Positions 1 to 8,493 of a DNA stretch of 64,000 bases are shown piece after piece. Position 1 is the first letter of the stretch. Every line of letters begins with the position of its first letter. Source of the DNA: SIG440 sp045586925 (GTDB lineage: Bacteria > Bacillota > Clostridia > Monoglobales > Monoglobaceae); assembly GCA_045586925.1 (NCBI GenBank), contig JAZNBG010000011.1, positions 1 to 64,000 of the forward strand. The letters are read 5' to 3'. The position numbers were made by a program, and so were the translations under genes. The notes beneath the pieces were generated by a model, which saw nothing but the letters and a program-made list of their open reading frames with translations, was not told the DNA's origin and searched no databases.

Positions 1-145
1 GATTTGTCATAGGGCGTGCGTCAGCACGTTCATTTTTACCCTTGACTAATCGCAGACGAGCATTTACAAGCTTTTGGGCGGAAATTTGCGATATTTTGTG
101 AAATTGTTATGCCATTCTTTCATTTTTACTTTACACTACCAACTT

Positions 146-916
146 TTATATCTTTAGTAGTTTTTTTGCATTAAGAGAAAAAATTTTCTCCTTCTCGCTG
201 TCAGTTATGAGATTGTCAAGCAGCACTCCGCCTATATACATTCCTGGGTTACATGTGGGGTAATCCGAACCGAAAAGTATCCTGTCTATACCCACAACAT
301 CTATAAGACGCCTGAGCATTCCATATCTAAACATACCATAACCGGATAAATCAAGATAATAATTCTCACTCATCTTCATACGTTCAATATGCCTCATAAA
401 TTCGTTGTACTCACCCGGATGAGCCGCAACAAAAATTATATCCTTATGTTTTCTTACCATGGCATCCATTTCATCCTCGCCCTGAGAATGAAAACTTACA
501 ATCATATTGTATTTTGCGGCTTCATCCAAAAGGAGTGAGAATTCGTCTGATGAATAATCATCCCAATCGTGCAAATAAGGACATAGTTCACCCATTATCT
601 TTACTCCTGCCTTATGCATACGATGAATTTCGTTTATTGACTCCTCCATATATGCCGTACTAACCTTAAATCCCGGAATATAAAATCCATCAAAATAATC
701 CCTCAGCATAATTGCGTTGTCATTTGATTCTTTTAGTCTTTGCCATCCTGTACCTCTGCCTGTACCAACAGAACCACAAATTTTTGATACTCCAAGTTTT
801 TTGAATTCCTTTAAGATATTTTCAGTGCTCATATCACAAAAATCTTTGTGTGCACATATATTATTTGATGCATCTGTAAAAGGATGTGTATGAAAATCTA
901 TAATTTCAAAATCCAA
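146..916 (-). CDS. Amidohydrolase-2 family metal-dependent hydrolase
   Basis: A 256-residue TIM-barrel hydrolase of the amidohydrolase-2 (COG2159) type. The N-terminal metal motif DFHTHPF (about residues 8-14) and the C-terminal FGSDYPTCNPG (about 216-226) are the usual metal-binding strands, and VSFHSQGE and VAAHPGEYN supply the central histidines. Members hydrolyse or decarboxylate small cyclic or acidic substrates; the substrate here cannot be read. Translation begins at a TTG preceded by AGGTGA. It is the last gene of the long minus-strand glycan locus and resembles the amidohydrolase at 30670-31572 in type. Downstream to base 1 there is only a short CGTGC/GCACG hairpin at 15-28. Confidence 0.8.
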   Translation of the reverse strand: MDFEIIDFHTHPFTDASNNICAHKDFCDMSTENILKEFKKLGVSKICGSVGTGRGTGWQRLKESNDNAIMLRDYFDGFYIPGFKVSTAYMEESINEIHRMHKAGVKIMGELCPYLHDWDDYSSDEFSLLLDEAAKYNMIVSFHSQGEDEMDAMVRKHKDIIFVAAHPGEYNEFMRHIERMKMSENYYLDLSGYGMFRYGMLRRLIDVVGIDRILFGSDYPTCNPGMYIGGVLLDNLITDSEKEKIFSLNAKKLLKI

Positions 917-1047
917 TTGTGTTCACCTACCTAAAATAGTAATACTCTGAATCATCCTTAGAGATAATTCTGTTTTCCACTTTGTTATATTCTCCTTATA
1001 AGTGATATAAAATTCATGTCCCTTTAACGAATAACTATATCTATACA

Positions 1048-1974
1048 CTACTTCATGTTGTCCGCCGTTATAAAGGAAAAACCATTATCTTTTAAAAATT
1101 TGCCTGCAAGATAAATCTTATCTGCATAATCACTTTGATACGCATAATAATCAGGATAAAAATACTGCTCATGGTTTGAAATTCCTATATACTCAAAGTC
1201 TTTAAGTTCATTTAAACACGCTTCAAGGCTTTCCAAAGTAAAGAGATTGAGACACGGGCCATCAGCAAGGCGCTTAAAATTAATCCCGGTTTCGTTATCA
1301 ACCAATGATGTGTTTTTCCACCTTATCGCATCATGTTGTTTGGAAGTTATATTGTTGTAAGAACATACCGAGGATGCAATTTCTGTATTATTTAACACTC
1401 GAGTTAAAACCATAGTCTCGGGTTGTCTGTTGTGCCTAAGTCTTGCGGCGTGTCCAAAGGGAAGACTCGAGTCGTCGCCATTAAATTCTCGTCTTTCGCC
1501 AACGCTGGGTGACAAGAATTTTACCCCGCAATCCTTAAGTGCCTTGCATCCTTCTTTACTTATTGCAATCCAATGCAGAACAAGAGCATTGGAAAGCGAT
1601 TTTTCACCTGCAAATCGTATTATTTCATTTGCAACTGCAGTATAGTTCTTCTTTACATCTTCGTATGATATGTTTACATAGGGATAATCTGGGAACTCTT
1701 GTTTTGCATGAAAAGCAAATTTAAGCCAGGATGAATTAGTCTCAAATTCCGTTTTATAGGCATCCGTTACCTCTGCAAGCGTAAATTCCTCATCACCATA
1801 AAAGAAGTCCGTTCTATAAAAAAGATTTAGTTGCACAGTCATACTGTAATCATCATGTGCATTTTTGAGCATCTTGAAAAAAACATTATCAAACAAAGAA
1901 TTATATTTTTGACGAGTAATATCCCTCAGGCACCAGATTACATCATCAATAAAACAAAAAGCTTGTTTAGACAT
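1048..1974 (-). CDS. Polysaccharide deacetylase-like (NodB-fold) protein
   Basis: A 308-residue cytoplasmic protein without a signal peptide. The opening FCFIDDVIWCLRD resembles the first metal-binding strand of carbohydrate esterase 4/NodB barrels (the Asp-Asp pair), and FHAKQEFPDYPY and the C-terminal YIGISNHEQYFYPDY suggest further His/Asp ligands. The family call rests on pattern only; it could be a catalytically altered barrel. It lies between the GH20-like hydrolase and the terminal amidohydrolase, so a role in processing an imported, possibly acetylated, oligosaccharide is plausible but inferred. Confidence 0.5.
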   Translation of the reverse strand: MSKQAFCFIDDVIWCLRDITRQKYNSLFDNVFFKMLKNAHDDYSMTVQLNLFYRTDFFYGDEEFTLAEVTDAYKTEFETNSSWLKFAFHAKQEFPDYPYVNISYEDVKKNYTAVANEIIRFAGEKSLSNALVLHWIAISKEGCKALKDCGVKFLSPSVGERREFNGDDSSLPFGHAARLRHNRQPETMVLTRVLNNTEIASSVCSYNNITSKQHDAIRWKNTSLVDNETGINFKRLADGPCLNLFTLESLEACLNELKDFEYIGISNHEQYFYPDYYAYQSDYADKIYLAGKFLKDNGFSFITADNMK

Positions 1975-2049
1975 TTTTCAAATTACCTTTCACAAATTCA
2001 CAAATAATTTTACCAAACTCATCAAAACATTTCATAACAAACAACCCTT

Positions 2050-4155
2050 TTAAAGTGTATATTTTTCAAGTCGCTTTTTATATGTTGCAAGTTCGATATT
2101 TATCATAAATTCTACTTGCTTTATCTTCCATTCGATCGCTTTCTCGTCTGTGATGTAGTCCATAGATGGCTCCCACCCCAGACGTGAGTCAAGTCTCACG
2201 AGAGGTATGGCAGACTTTGCATTTTCTATTTCACTCAGTGCAAGTGTCTCAATATCGGCTATTATTTGTGATGCCTTGTTGTTTTCTTCCTCAATCTTGA
2301 CACGGTTTTTGAGCATATAGAACTTTTTAGAGTTGATACCTGTGGTTATGCTGCAAAAGATAAACTTACCCATATTGACAAGTCGGCTGAGTTCATTGTT
2401 TTTATTCGGGATTTTTTCCAAAATTTCTACTCCATCGGCAAAAAGAGAACGCATCTTTTCAAGGCTGGATATTTCCTCCTTCATTTTCACTCCAAGAAGA
2501 GAGCATTTTTCATCTATGTGGGAGATCATACTGCCATAGTTCATACGGTAGTTAACATTTAATATCCCATTGCCATTGGGCGCCCAAGCAGGTGTAGGCG
2601 GCTTTAAAAGTCTGTCAAGACACAACGGATATGACGGGCCAACACGAAAAGCACCATACTGGTCCTCGTTTGTGGGAGTGTAATAAGTTATTGCCTCGCT
2701 CCAGCACATAAGAGCCTTTTTGATTTCTTCTATACCTTCGCTTCCGAAATAACCCGATAATATTTCGCCAAGAGTATCTTCAAGACTACCCTTGGGATTA
2801 AAATATGCTTCCTTAGTGAGTTCACTTATGAACGACGGAAAGAATCCATAATGATGTGACTCCATAAGTCCACAAAGTCCCCATTGCTCCTTTGCTTCGA
2901 GGATAGATTTGTATCTTTTAATCCATTGATATGGCATAGGCTCATATGGTATCACTCCCAAATCCCACGTAAGTCCACCTGTGTTTGCCATAGCATAGAG
3001 TCTTATACCACATTCTTTTGCCTTTTGTGCTTCGCCGGCAAAGTAAGAGCCGGGTCCCTCAAATGACAAAGAATAGTCAGAACGAATAGAATGAGTTTTG
3101 TCAAGTGTATAGGGCTCAAACATCTCAAATGTAGCCATAATGCTTATATCACGAGGCAAAGACTCGATAAGACGAAATCTCTCCTCTTTGGGTGCCCAGC
3201 CCCAATTATATGTCCAAAACACTATATCTGCATTGGGATTATACTTGAAAATAGATGTTTTTACCATATTTACCCACTTGGGATAGTCGTTGCATGGCCA
3301 CCAACCGGGGCGAGGCTTGGGGCTTGGTATTGTTACATTTGTCTGTCCGCTAATTTGCGCAACACGATCATCTCTGCTGGGAAATTCAATTGATTCCCCT
3401 ACAAAAACTATGCCCTTAAGCCCTGGACAAGCCCGGAACAATCCACCATATAAAGCATCGTAGTATTGCTCGGCACCATCGTCATCGGGATGCATTTCAT
3501 TTTTTAAACAGCTGTAAGCATACACATCTATGCCATACTTTGATGCTCGATAAACAAGCTCTGAAAAATCAAGATGTCCGTGACGTGTTTTGTTTATATC
3601 GCAAACATAAACCAAAATCGCATCAATTCCCATATGAGCTATGGCAGACAAATGTTCATTCGGAAAGTTGTCCAGCTCATATCCTGAATGTATCATCCTG
3701 GGAGAAAATTCCGCTTTTCTTGATATTTTACCATGCTTTATATAAGGAGCATGACGCCTTTTCATAACATCCTCAAGATAATATAAGCCCTGTGCTACCC
3801 CTCGGGAATCAAACGCGCAAAGAAATATACTGTCCCCTATATCAAGACAATATCCCATATAACCATTTGCCTCGCCCAAGTCCTCATCCTGTTCCCGAAT
3901 GCGTATATGTAAGTCAGCATCCGGCATATCATAGCCAAGCATAACCGATACGCCCATGGATGTAAAGAGAAAATCTGCAAAATCCTTCACGGCGGTAACA
4001 ATTACATCGTCAGATTTTTGGGGCATAGAAACCCACATTGCATCTTCAAACACGAATTCATCCTTGTTTGCAAATTTATTAAAATCTCTTATATCTTTTT
4101 TGTGTACCTGTAAAAGTCTTTTTTTGAAATCATAGTTTTTTTCTGCAGATAGCAT
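2050..4155 (-). CDS. Putative glycoside hydrolase with GH20-like N-domain and TIM barrel
   Basis: About 701 residues with no signal peptide. The first 140 residues form a GH20b-type alpha/beta domain, as in hexosaminidases and alpha-glucuronidases, with the phrase AFDSRGVAQGLYYLEDV. From residue 145 a barrel begins (FSPRMIHSGYELDNFPNEHL). Acidic and aromatic stretches such as VFVGESIEF and WTYNWGWAP may line an active site. The exact GH family is not recognised. The start was set at the ATG at 4155 because GGGAG stands eight bases upstream, whereas an earlier in-frame ATG at 4170 has no ribosome site. It probably trims imported oligosaccharides next to the GH3 enzyme and the esterase. Confidence 0.6.
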   Translation of the reverse strand: MLSAEKNYDFKKRLLQVHKKDIRDFNKFANKDEFVFEDAMWVSMPQKSDDVIVTAVKDFADFLFTSMGVSVMLGYDMPDADLHIRIREQDEDLGEANGYMGYCLDIGDSIFLCAFDSRGVAQGLYYLEDVMKRRHAPYIKHGKISRKAEFSPRMIHSGYELDNFPNEHLSAIAHMGIDAILVYVCDINKTRHGHLDFSELVYRASKYGIDVYAYSCLKNEMHPDDDGAEQYYDALYGGLFRACPGLKGIVFVGESIEFPSRDDRVAQISGQTNVTIPSPKPRPGWWPCNDYPKWVNMVKTSIFKYNPNADIVFWTYNWGWAPKEERFRLIESLPRDISIMATFEMFEPYTLDKTHSIRSDYSLSFEGPGSYFAGEAQKAKECGIRLYAMANTGGLTWDLGVIPYEPMPYQWIKRYKSILEAKEQWGLCGLMESHHYGFFPSFISELTKEAYFNPKGSLEDTLGEILSGYFGSEGIEEIKKALMCWSEAITYYTPTNEDQYGAFRVGPSYPLCLDRLLKPPTPAWAPNGNGILNVNYRMNYGSMISHIDEKCSLLGVKMKEEISSLEKMRSLFADGVEILEKIPNKNNELSRLVNMGKFIFCSITTGINSKKFYMLKNRVKIEEENNKASQIIADIETLALSEIENAKSAIPLVRLDSRLGWEPSMDYITDEKAIEWKIKQVEFMINIELATYKKRLEKYTL

Positions 4156-4177
4156 ATTTTCGTCTCCCATAATTTTG

Positions 4178-4804
4178 TTATTTCTTTTGCTCCAGCAGCC
4201 AGTTCATAAGTTCCTCTGTATAAGCATATATCCAGGATGCATGCATTACACCATCAAATATTGTCAGTTTTACATTTTTGTTTTCGCCGACTTTACGAAT
4301 TCTATTTATCATATTTAAAGTTTCCGTAGGATATACAACATCATCATCTGAGCCGTGAAATGCCCATATAGGCATTGTGGCATTTTTTGCATATGCTACC
4401 ATGCCGCCTCCGCAACAGGGAGCAATAGCCGCAAACATATCGGGATACGTTGTTCCCAGATACCATGTGGCATATGCACCCATACTAAGGCCTGTAACAT
4501 ATGTTCTATCCTTGTCTGCTTTGTACTCAAGCTGAAGCTTTTCAATAAATGTTTTAAGCTCCTTAACTTCCAGAAGCCATATGGTATCAGGTGGACACTG
4601 AGGCATTACTGTTATACAAGGAAAATCCTTTTCCTTAAGCAGATTTGCAAAGCCATTTATCTCTACCTTGTATAAATCCTCTCCACCAAGGCCCTTTTCT
4701 CCGCCGCCATGAAGTTGAATTATAAGAGGAAGATTTTCCTCAAAGTTCTCGGGCATATATACAACATAGGGGTATTTTGCGTCATTTACTTCTAATCTTT
4801 TCAT
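4178..4804 (-). CDS. Alpha/beta-hydrolase (esterase/peptidase-like, COG4099 type)
   Basis: A 208-residue single-domain alpha/beta hydrolase. The oxyanion segment is LPLIIQLHGGGEKG, the nucleophile elbow is GLSMGAYA (Ser in G-x-S-x-G), the acid is in HGSDDDVVYP and the histidine in VMHASW, so the triad is complete. It is cytoplasmic. Such small esterases in glycan loci often remove acetyl or other acyl groups; the substrate is inferred, not shown. The ATG at 4804, five bases after the GH3 stop, has GAGG at good distance and is preferred to the upstream ATG at 4825 that overlaps the GH3 gene. Confidence 0.7.
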   Translation of the reverse strand: MKRLEVNDAKYPYVVYMPENFEENLPLIIQLHGGGEKGLGGEDLYKVEINGFANLLKEKDFPCITVMPQCPPDTIWLLEVKELKTFIEKLQLEYKADKDRTYVTGLSMGAYATWYLGTTYPDMFAAIAPCCGGGMVAYAKNATMPIWAFHGSDDDVVYPTETLNMINRIRKVGENKNVKLTIFDGVMHASWIYAYTEELMNWLLEQKK

Positions 4805-4808
4805 ACAT

Positions 4809-6437
4809 TTAAACCTCACATTCAAAAAAGTCTTTAAGTCCTACCGGATTTTTAGCAACACTCTCGATTTCGCCCATAAGAACCTTTACAACGGCTCTTT
4901 GTGTATCGTCCGAAGATGAGAAGGCATTTATATAATTTCTTAAAAATGGTAAATCATACAGCTTGTACGGGTCACCAAAAGATATAAAGATAACTCCCGG
5001 ATGATTTATTATGCATCCACGCCAGAAAGGCATTATATTATCTCTGTTTATACGCAGAGTTCCGCCTATATAATCCCTTGAGCTTATTCTGCAGTTCAAA
5101 AGCACATAATCATAGCTATCCTTTTTCTTTTCAAGCTCATGATGTTTTACCCCTATAGCATTCATACTGTCTATGGTATAACCTCTCTTTTTAAGTTCTT
5201 CTTCCACAACAGTAAGTTCTCTTATATAGGGGCCGTTCAGTGCATTTTGCTCGTCAACCTGAAAATTAATTATAAGAATACGCGCATTCTTTTTACTAAA
5301 CGGAATAAGATTTTGCGTATTACGCACAACTTTAATGCTCTTGTCCGCAATTTCCGCTGACACCTGAGCAATATCGCCCGAAAGCTTTATACTATTTTGG
5401 ATTTCTTTCTGATTTTCAAAGAGCCTTGCACTTTTTTTCATTTCCAAAATGTGATAAACAGCATCTTCTATGCGTTCTCTGGATATTATGCCCTCGTTAA
5501 GAGCTTTTTTGACATTGTTAAAATCACTTTCCAATGCAAAGAGTATCATATCTCCTCCTGCATTTATAAACTCTATTGCCATCTCGTCCAGGGGACACAT
5601 GGAACATGCGCCTACCATTGCCATTGCATCAGATACTATGCAACCCTCATAGCCAAGCTCTTCTCTTAACAATTTTGTCATTATGTTTTTGCTCAGAGTT
5701 CCAGGCTTTGGGCCAAGTATCGGGTCAATTTCATCTTCAATTGCCGGAAAAGCAATATGTCCGACCATAACAGATTTTGTTCCTGCCTCAAACATCTTTT
5801 TATACACATACCCAAATGTTTCCATCCACTTATCCTTGGAAAAAGAATTTATGGTTGTGCAAAAATGCTGGTTTCTATCGTCTACACCGTCTCCGGGAAA
5901 ATGCTTGCATCCGGCAATCATCATACCGTTCTCCTGCATGCCCTCAACATAAGCTCCGGCAATTTTTACAACCTGTTCCGGACTGTCAGAGATAGCACGG
6001 GTATTTGTAACGGGATTATCTTTGTTGTAATTTATATCAACAATAGGGGCAAAATTCCAATGAATTCCGTTTTGGCGACATATTTCGCCGGTAATACGAC
6101 CTGCTTTTCTAATAAGGTCTGCATCATCACAGGCACCCCATGCCATAGGCTCGGGAAGCACGTGCTCATTCCATAAACAGCACCCCGCACCGTTTTCTAT
6201 ATCCGCAGATACAATTACAGGAGCCTTTGTGTATTTATTTACAATATCAGTATAATGTTTGATTTCCTCTTTAGTCATACCGGCTACGAATATACCGCCC
6301 GGTCGTATGCGACTGCACAGGGATTCAAATTCATCGTACGGAATTTTTCCGCTTACATTAAAATTGATAAGCTGACCGCAAAGGTCATCTATGGTCATTG
6401 ACTTAATTGTATCCAGTATAAACTTGTCTTTTTTCAT
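4809..6437 (-). CDS. Glycoside hydrolase family 3, beta-N-acetylhexosaminidase-like
   Basis: A 542-residue cytoplasmic GH3 enzyme. The NagZ/Nag3-type signature KHFPGDG begins near residue 178, followed by DDRNQH, and the nucleophile is the Asp of IVSDAMAM (about residue 270). A C-terminal GH3 alpha/beta domain follows from about 370 (ILIINFQVDEQN, IFISFGDPYKL), as in the longer Nag3-type enzymes. In related proteins the loop reads D-x-H with Asp as partner of the acid/base His; here Asn stands at that place, which could alter catalysis. It is expected to release a terminal GlcNAc or GalNAc from imported oligosaccharides. The ATG at 6437 is chosen for its AGGTGG site. Confidence 0.85.
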   Translation of the reverse strand: MKKDKFILDTIKSMTIDDLCGQLINFNVSGKIPYDEFESLCSRIRPGGIFVAGMTKEEIKHYTDIVNKYTKAPVIVSADIENGAGCCLWNEHVLPEPMAWGACDDADLIRKAGRITGEICRQNGIHWNFAPIVDINYNKDNPVTNTRAISDSPEQVVKIAGAYVEGMQENGMMIAGCKHFPGDGVDDRNQHFCTTINSFSKDKWMETFGYVYKKMFEAGTKSVMVGHIAFPAIEDEIDPILGPKPGTLSKNIMTKLLREELGYEGCIVSDAMAMVGACSMCPLDEMAIEFINAGGDMILFALESDFNNVKKALNEGIISRERIEDAVYHILEMKKSARLFENQKEIQNSIKLSGDIAQVSAEIADKSIKVVRNTQNLIPFSKKNARILIINFQVDEQNALNGPYIRELTVVEEELKKRGYTIDSMNAIGVKHHELEKKKDSYDYVLLNCRISSRDYIGGTLRINRDNIMPFWRGCIINHPGVIFISFGDPYKLYDLPFLRNYINAFSSSDDTQRAVVKVLMGEIESVAKNPVGLKDFFECEV

Positions 6438-6449
6438 GACATCCACCTC

Positions 6450-8489
6450 TTAGTTTAATGCTCTTTGCAGAATAACAACCGCTTCTGCTCTTGTAATTGT
6501 GTTCAAAGGTCCAAACCTACCATCAGGATAACCAGTAATTATACCTACTGCCGCACAAGCATTTATAGCCTTTAACCCCTCATTACTGGTTACGCTTGCC
6601 ATATCGGCAAACGCATTTTCTTCTCCAACCGAAGTATTAAGTCTGAGAGCTCTTGCAACAATAAGTGCGGCATATTCACGGCTAAGGTCGGATTCCATAC
6701 TATAGTCAGCATTTATCCATCCATACTCCAAAGCCTTGGTGTATGCAGGAGAATACCACACATCTGCCGTTACCCCTGCAATATCCACACCCATCATTCT
6801 TTGCAGCATAGTTATAAATTCTGCATAGGTTACATTGCGATCAGGCTCAATTCCCCTATCGCTTCCTATTATTATTCCTTCCTGAACCGCTTTTGCAAGT
6901 GCTTTGCTCGCCCAGTGGGTGCTATCAACATCCTCTGTACTAATCTGTTGTTTTTTATCATCATCCGGCTCAGATACTTGGTTCTGTGGACTTTCGGGCA
7001 CATACTTTGTGTATTTTGCCTGAATATTGTATCCGGAAGGTATATTGTCCTCGGTTAGAACTGGAGCTAAGGGAGCCTCTATACCCTCCGCCCTTATTTC
7101 CTTGGGCACTGTGCCTTTTGGAGATTCTATCCAGTATCCGTAATCAGACATTGTATTTTCGATTATTTGGCTACCTTCAGGAAATATTACCACCTGATTT
7201 CCAATCTGAAAAATAAGTTTTTCCTTGTCGGAAAGAAAGTTATCTATGCTAATACCCGGCACATAAAGGTCAGGGGTAATACGCCATATGGTTTTTTCTG
7301 CTGTTTCAATACCCGAAATAATGTATGCACTATCCCATGGTGTTACATTGTTTGTAAGTGTGTTCTTGATGCCGGAGCCTAACACCGAGTTAAGTTCACT
7401 AAGAAGTGCAGAAAGATGATTTTCATCATTTATAAGATTTTCCGAAGCCGGATTAAATAGAAGCACGGGTTCAGCACCAAGCAACCCTAAGTGAAATACC
7501 AATTCGTTGTAGTAATCGTTGTTAATATCGCTATCTGCAGCATTGATGCAAGGTATCCACGGCATAATTTTGCCATCACCTGAGGTTATAACATCTTGAA
7601 CCTGTATGAGTGAAAACAAAACTGTATTGTACGATGTTGCGTCAAACTTGTCATGGGGATAATCCTCTGGTTGTCTGCCTGGCTTTGTTATAGCGCCCAG
7701 ACCACCATAGAGAACCGGCGACGAATGTGTGCCCGCCTTGTAGCTTCTGCCCATAAGATAATCCTTGTGTCCGCCACCATCATATATCTTGTTTAATCCT
7801 AACGACTCTGTCATACCATAATTAGAATACTTTACATCAGGATAAAATTCTTTTATAGGCTCGTACATAGTGCGATTGTAATATTCTGACACTCGCCTTG
7901 ACATAACACCGTTCCACACATGATACATATTGTTTTGGGTATACTGAAATATGAGGTCAAGTTCTGACGCACCGTCGCTAGAAAATTCAAAACCATTTTC
8001 CACCAAAAGAGGACGAATTTCAGTTTCATACCTTGAATCCCTCATAATTTCCTCTATATCTTCACGTTTTATCGACCACATGCTCATTCCGCCTTCAAAG
8101 TCGTCAATTACATAGTCAATAACGGCACCATTTGCTTTCAATTCCTTATAAAGCTGAGTTGTAACAGCTCTTAGATTATCAACGCCAATGTCCCACCAAA
8201 GATGATTTTCCTTTTCGTCATCAAGCTTTGCAGATATAAGGGTAAGGTCTATACAATGCTTGCCTTCCGGCATATTAGAAAGCTCATTTGCAATCCTTTT
8301 GGCATAAGTTATAACACCCTCTCCCATCATGTCATCATAGTTTAACTTTATGGGTGTAAAAAGGTGAGCGGCATCATTGCCGCTCTCCTGAAAGCGAAAA
8401 GAAAATATTTCGCCCTCTGCCGCCAGAATTTCAAGTGGCAGAGATATTATAATTAAAGCTGTTATAACAAGTAAAACAAACTTTTTCAT
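6450..8489 (-). CDS. SLH-anchored surface protein, paralogue A of an unrecognised putative hydrolase family
   Basis: 679 residues with a signal peptide (about 1-23, ending ILAAEG). Residues about 30-500 form a module shared with the proteins at 8494-10902 and 16608-18626. Shared landmarks are HLWWDIG, DYVIDDFEGG (acids at 129, 130 and 132), DVKYSNYG, KAGTHSSPVLYG, FHLGLLGAEPVL, IWRITPDLYVPG and DYGYWIESPKGT. A Pro/Asp linker leads to three SLH repeats (about 525-679) that should bind pyruvylated wall polymer at the cell surface. The conserved DDFE and many aromatic residues suggest a carbohydrate-active barrel, but I do not recognise the family. It sits just upstream of the GH3 gene. Confidence 0.8.
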   Translation of the reverse strand: MKKFVLLVITALIIISLPLEILAAEGEIFSFRFQESGNDAAHLFTPIKLNYDDMMGEGVITYAKRIANELSNMPEGKHCIDLTLISAKLDDEKENHLWWDIGVDNLRAVTTQLYKELKANGAVIDYVIDDFEGGMSMWSIKREDIEEIMRDSRYETEIRPLLVENGFEFSSDGASELDLIFQYTQNNMYHVWNGVMSRRVSEYYNRTMYEPIKEFYPDVKYSNYGMTESLGLNKIYDGGGHKDYLMGRSYKAGTHSSPVLYGGLGAITKPGRQPEDYPHDKFDATSYNTVLFSLIQVQDVITSGDGKIMPWIPCINAADSDINNDYYNELVFHLGLLGAEPVLLFNPASENLINDENHLSALLSELNSVLGSGIKNTLTNNVTPWDSAYIISGIETAEKTIWRITPDLYVPGISIDNFLSDKEKLIFQIGNQVVIFPEGSQIIENTMSDYGYWIESPKGTVPKEIRAEGIEAPLAPVLTEDNIPSGYNIQAKYTKYVPESPQNQVSEPDDDKKQQISTEDVDSTHWASKALAKAVQEGIIIGSDRGIEPDRNVTYAEFITMLQRMMGVDIAGVTADVWYSPAYTKALEYGWINADYSMESDLSREYAALIVARALRLNTSVGEENAFADMASVTSNEGLKAINACAAVGIITGYPDGRFGPLNTITRAEAVVILQRALN

Positions 8490-8493
8490 CTAA

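Noticed and set aside
1..120. Possible third copy of the palindromic repeat (GAGCATTTAC, GGGCGG, AAATTTGCG)
   Set aside because: Only short scattered matches and no maintained stem pairing.
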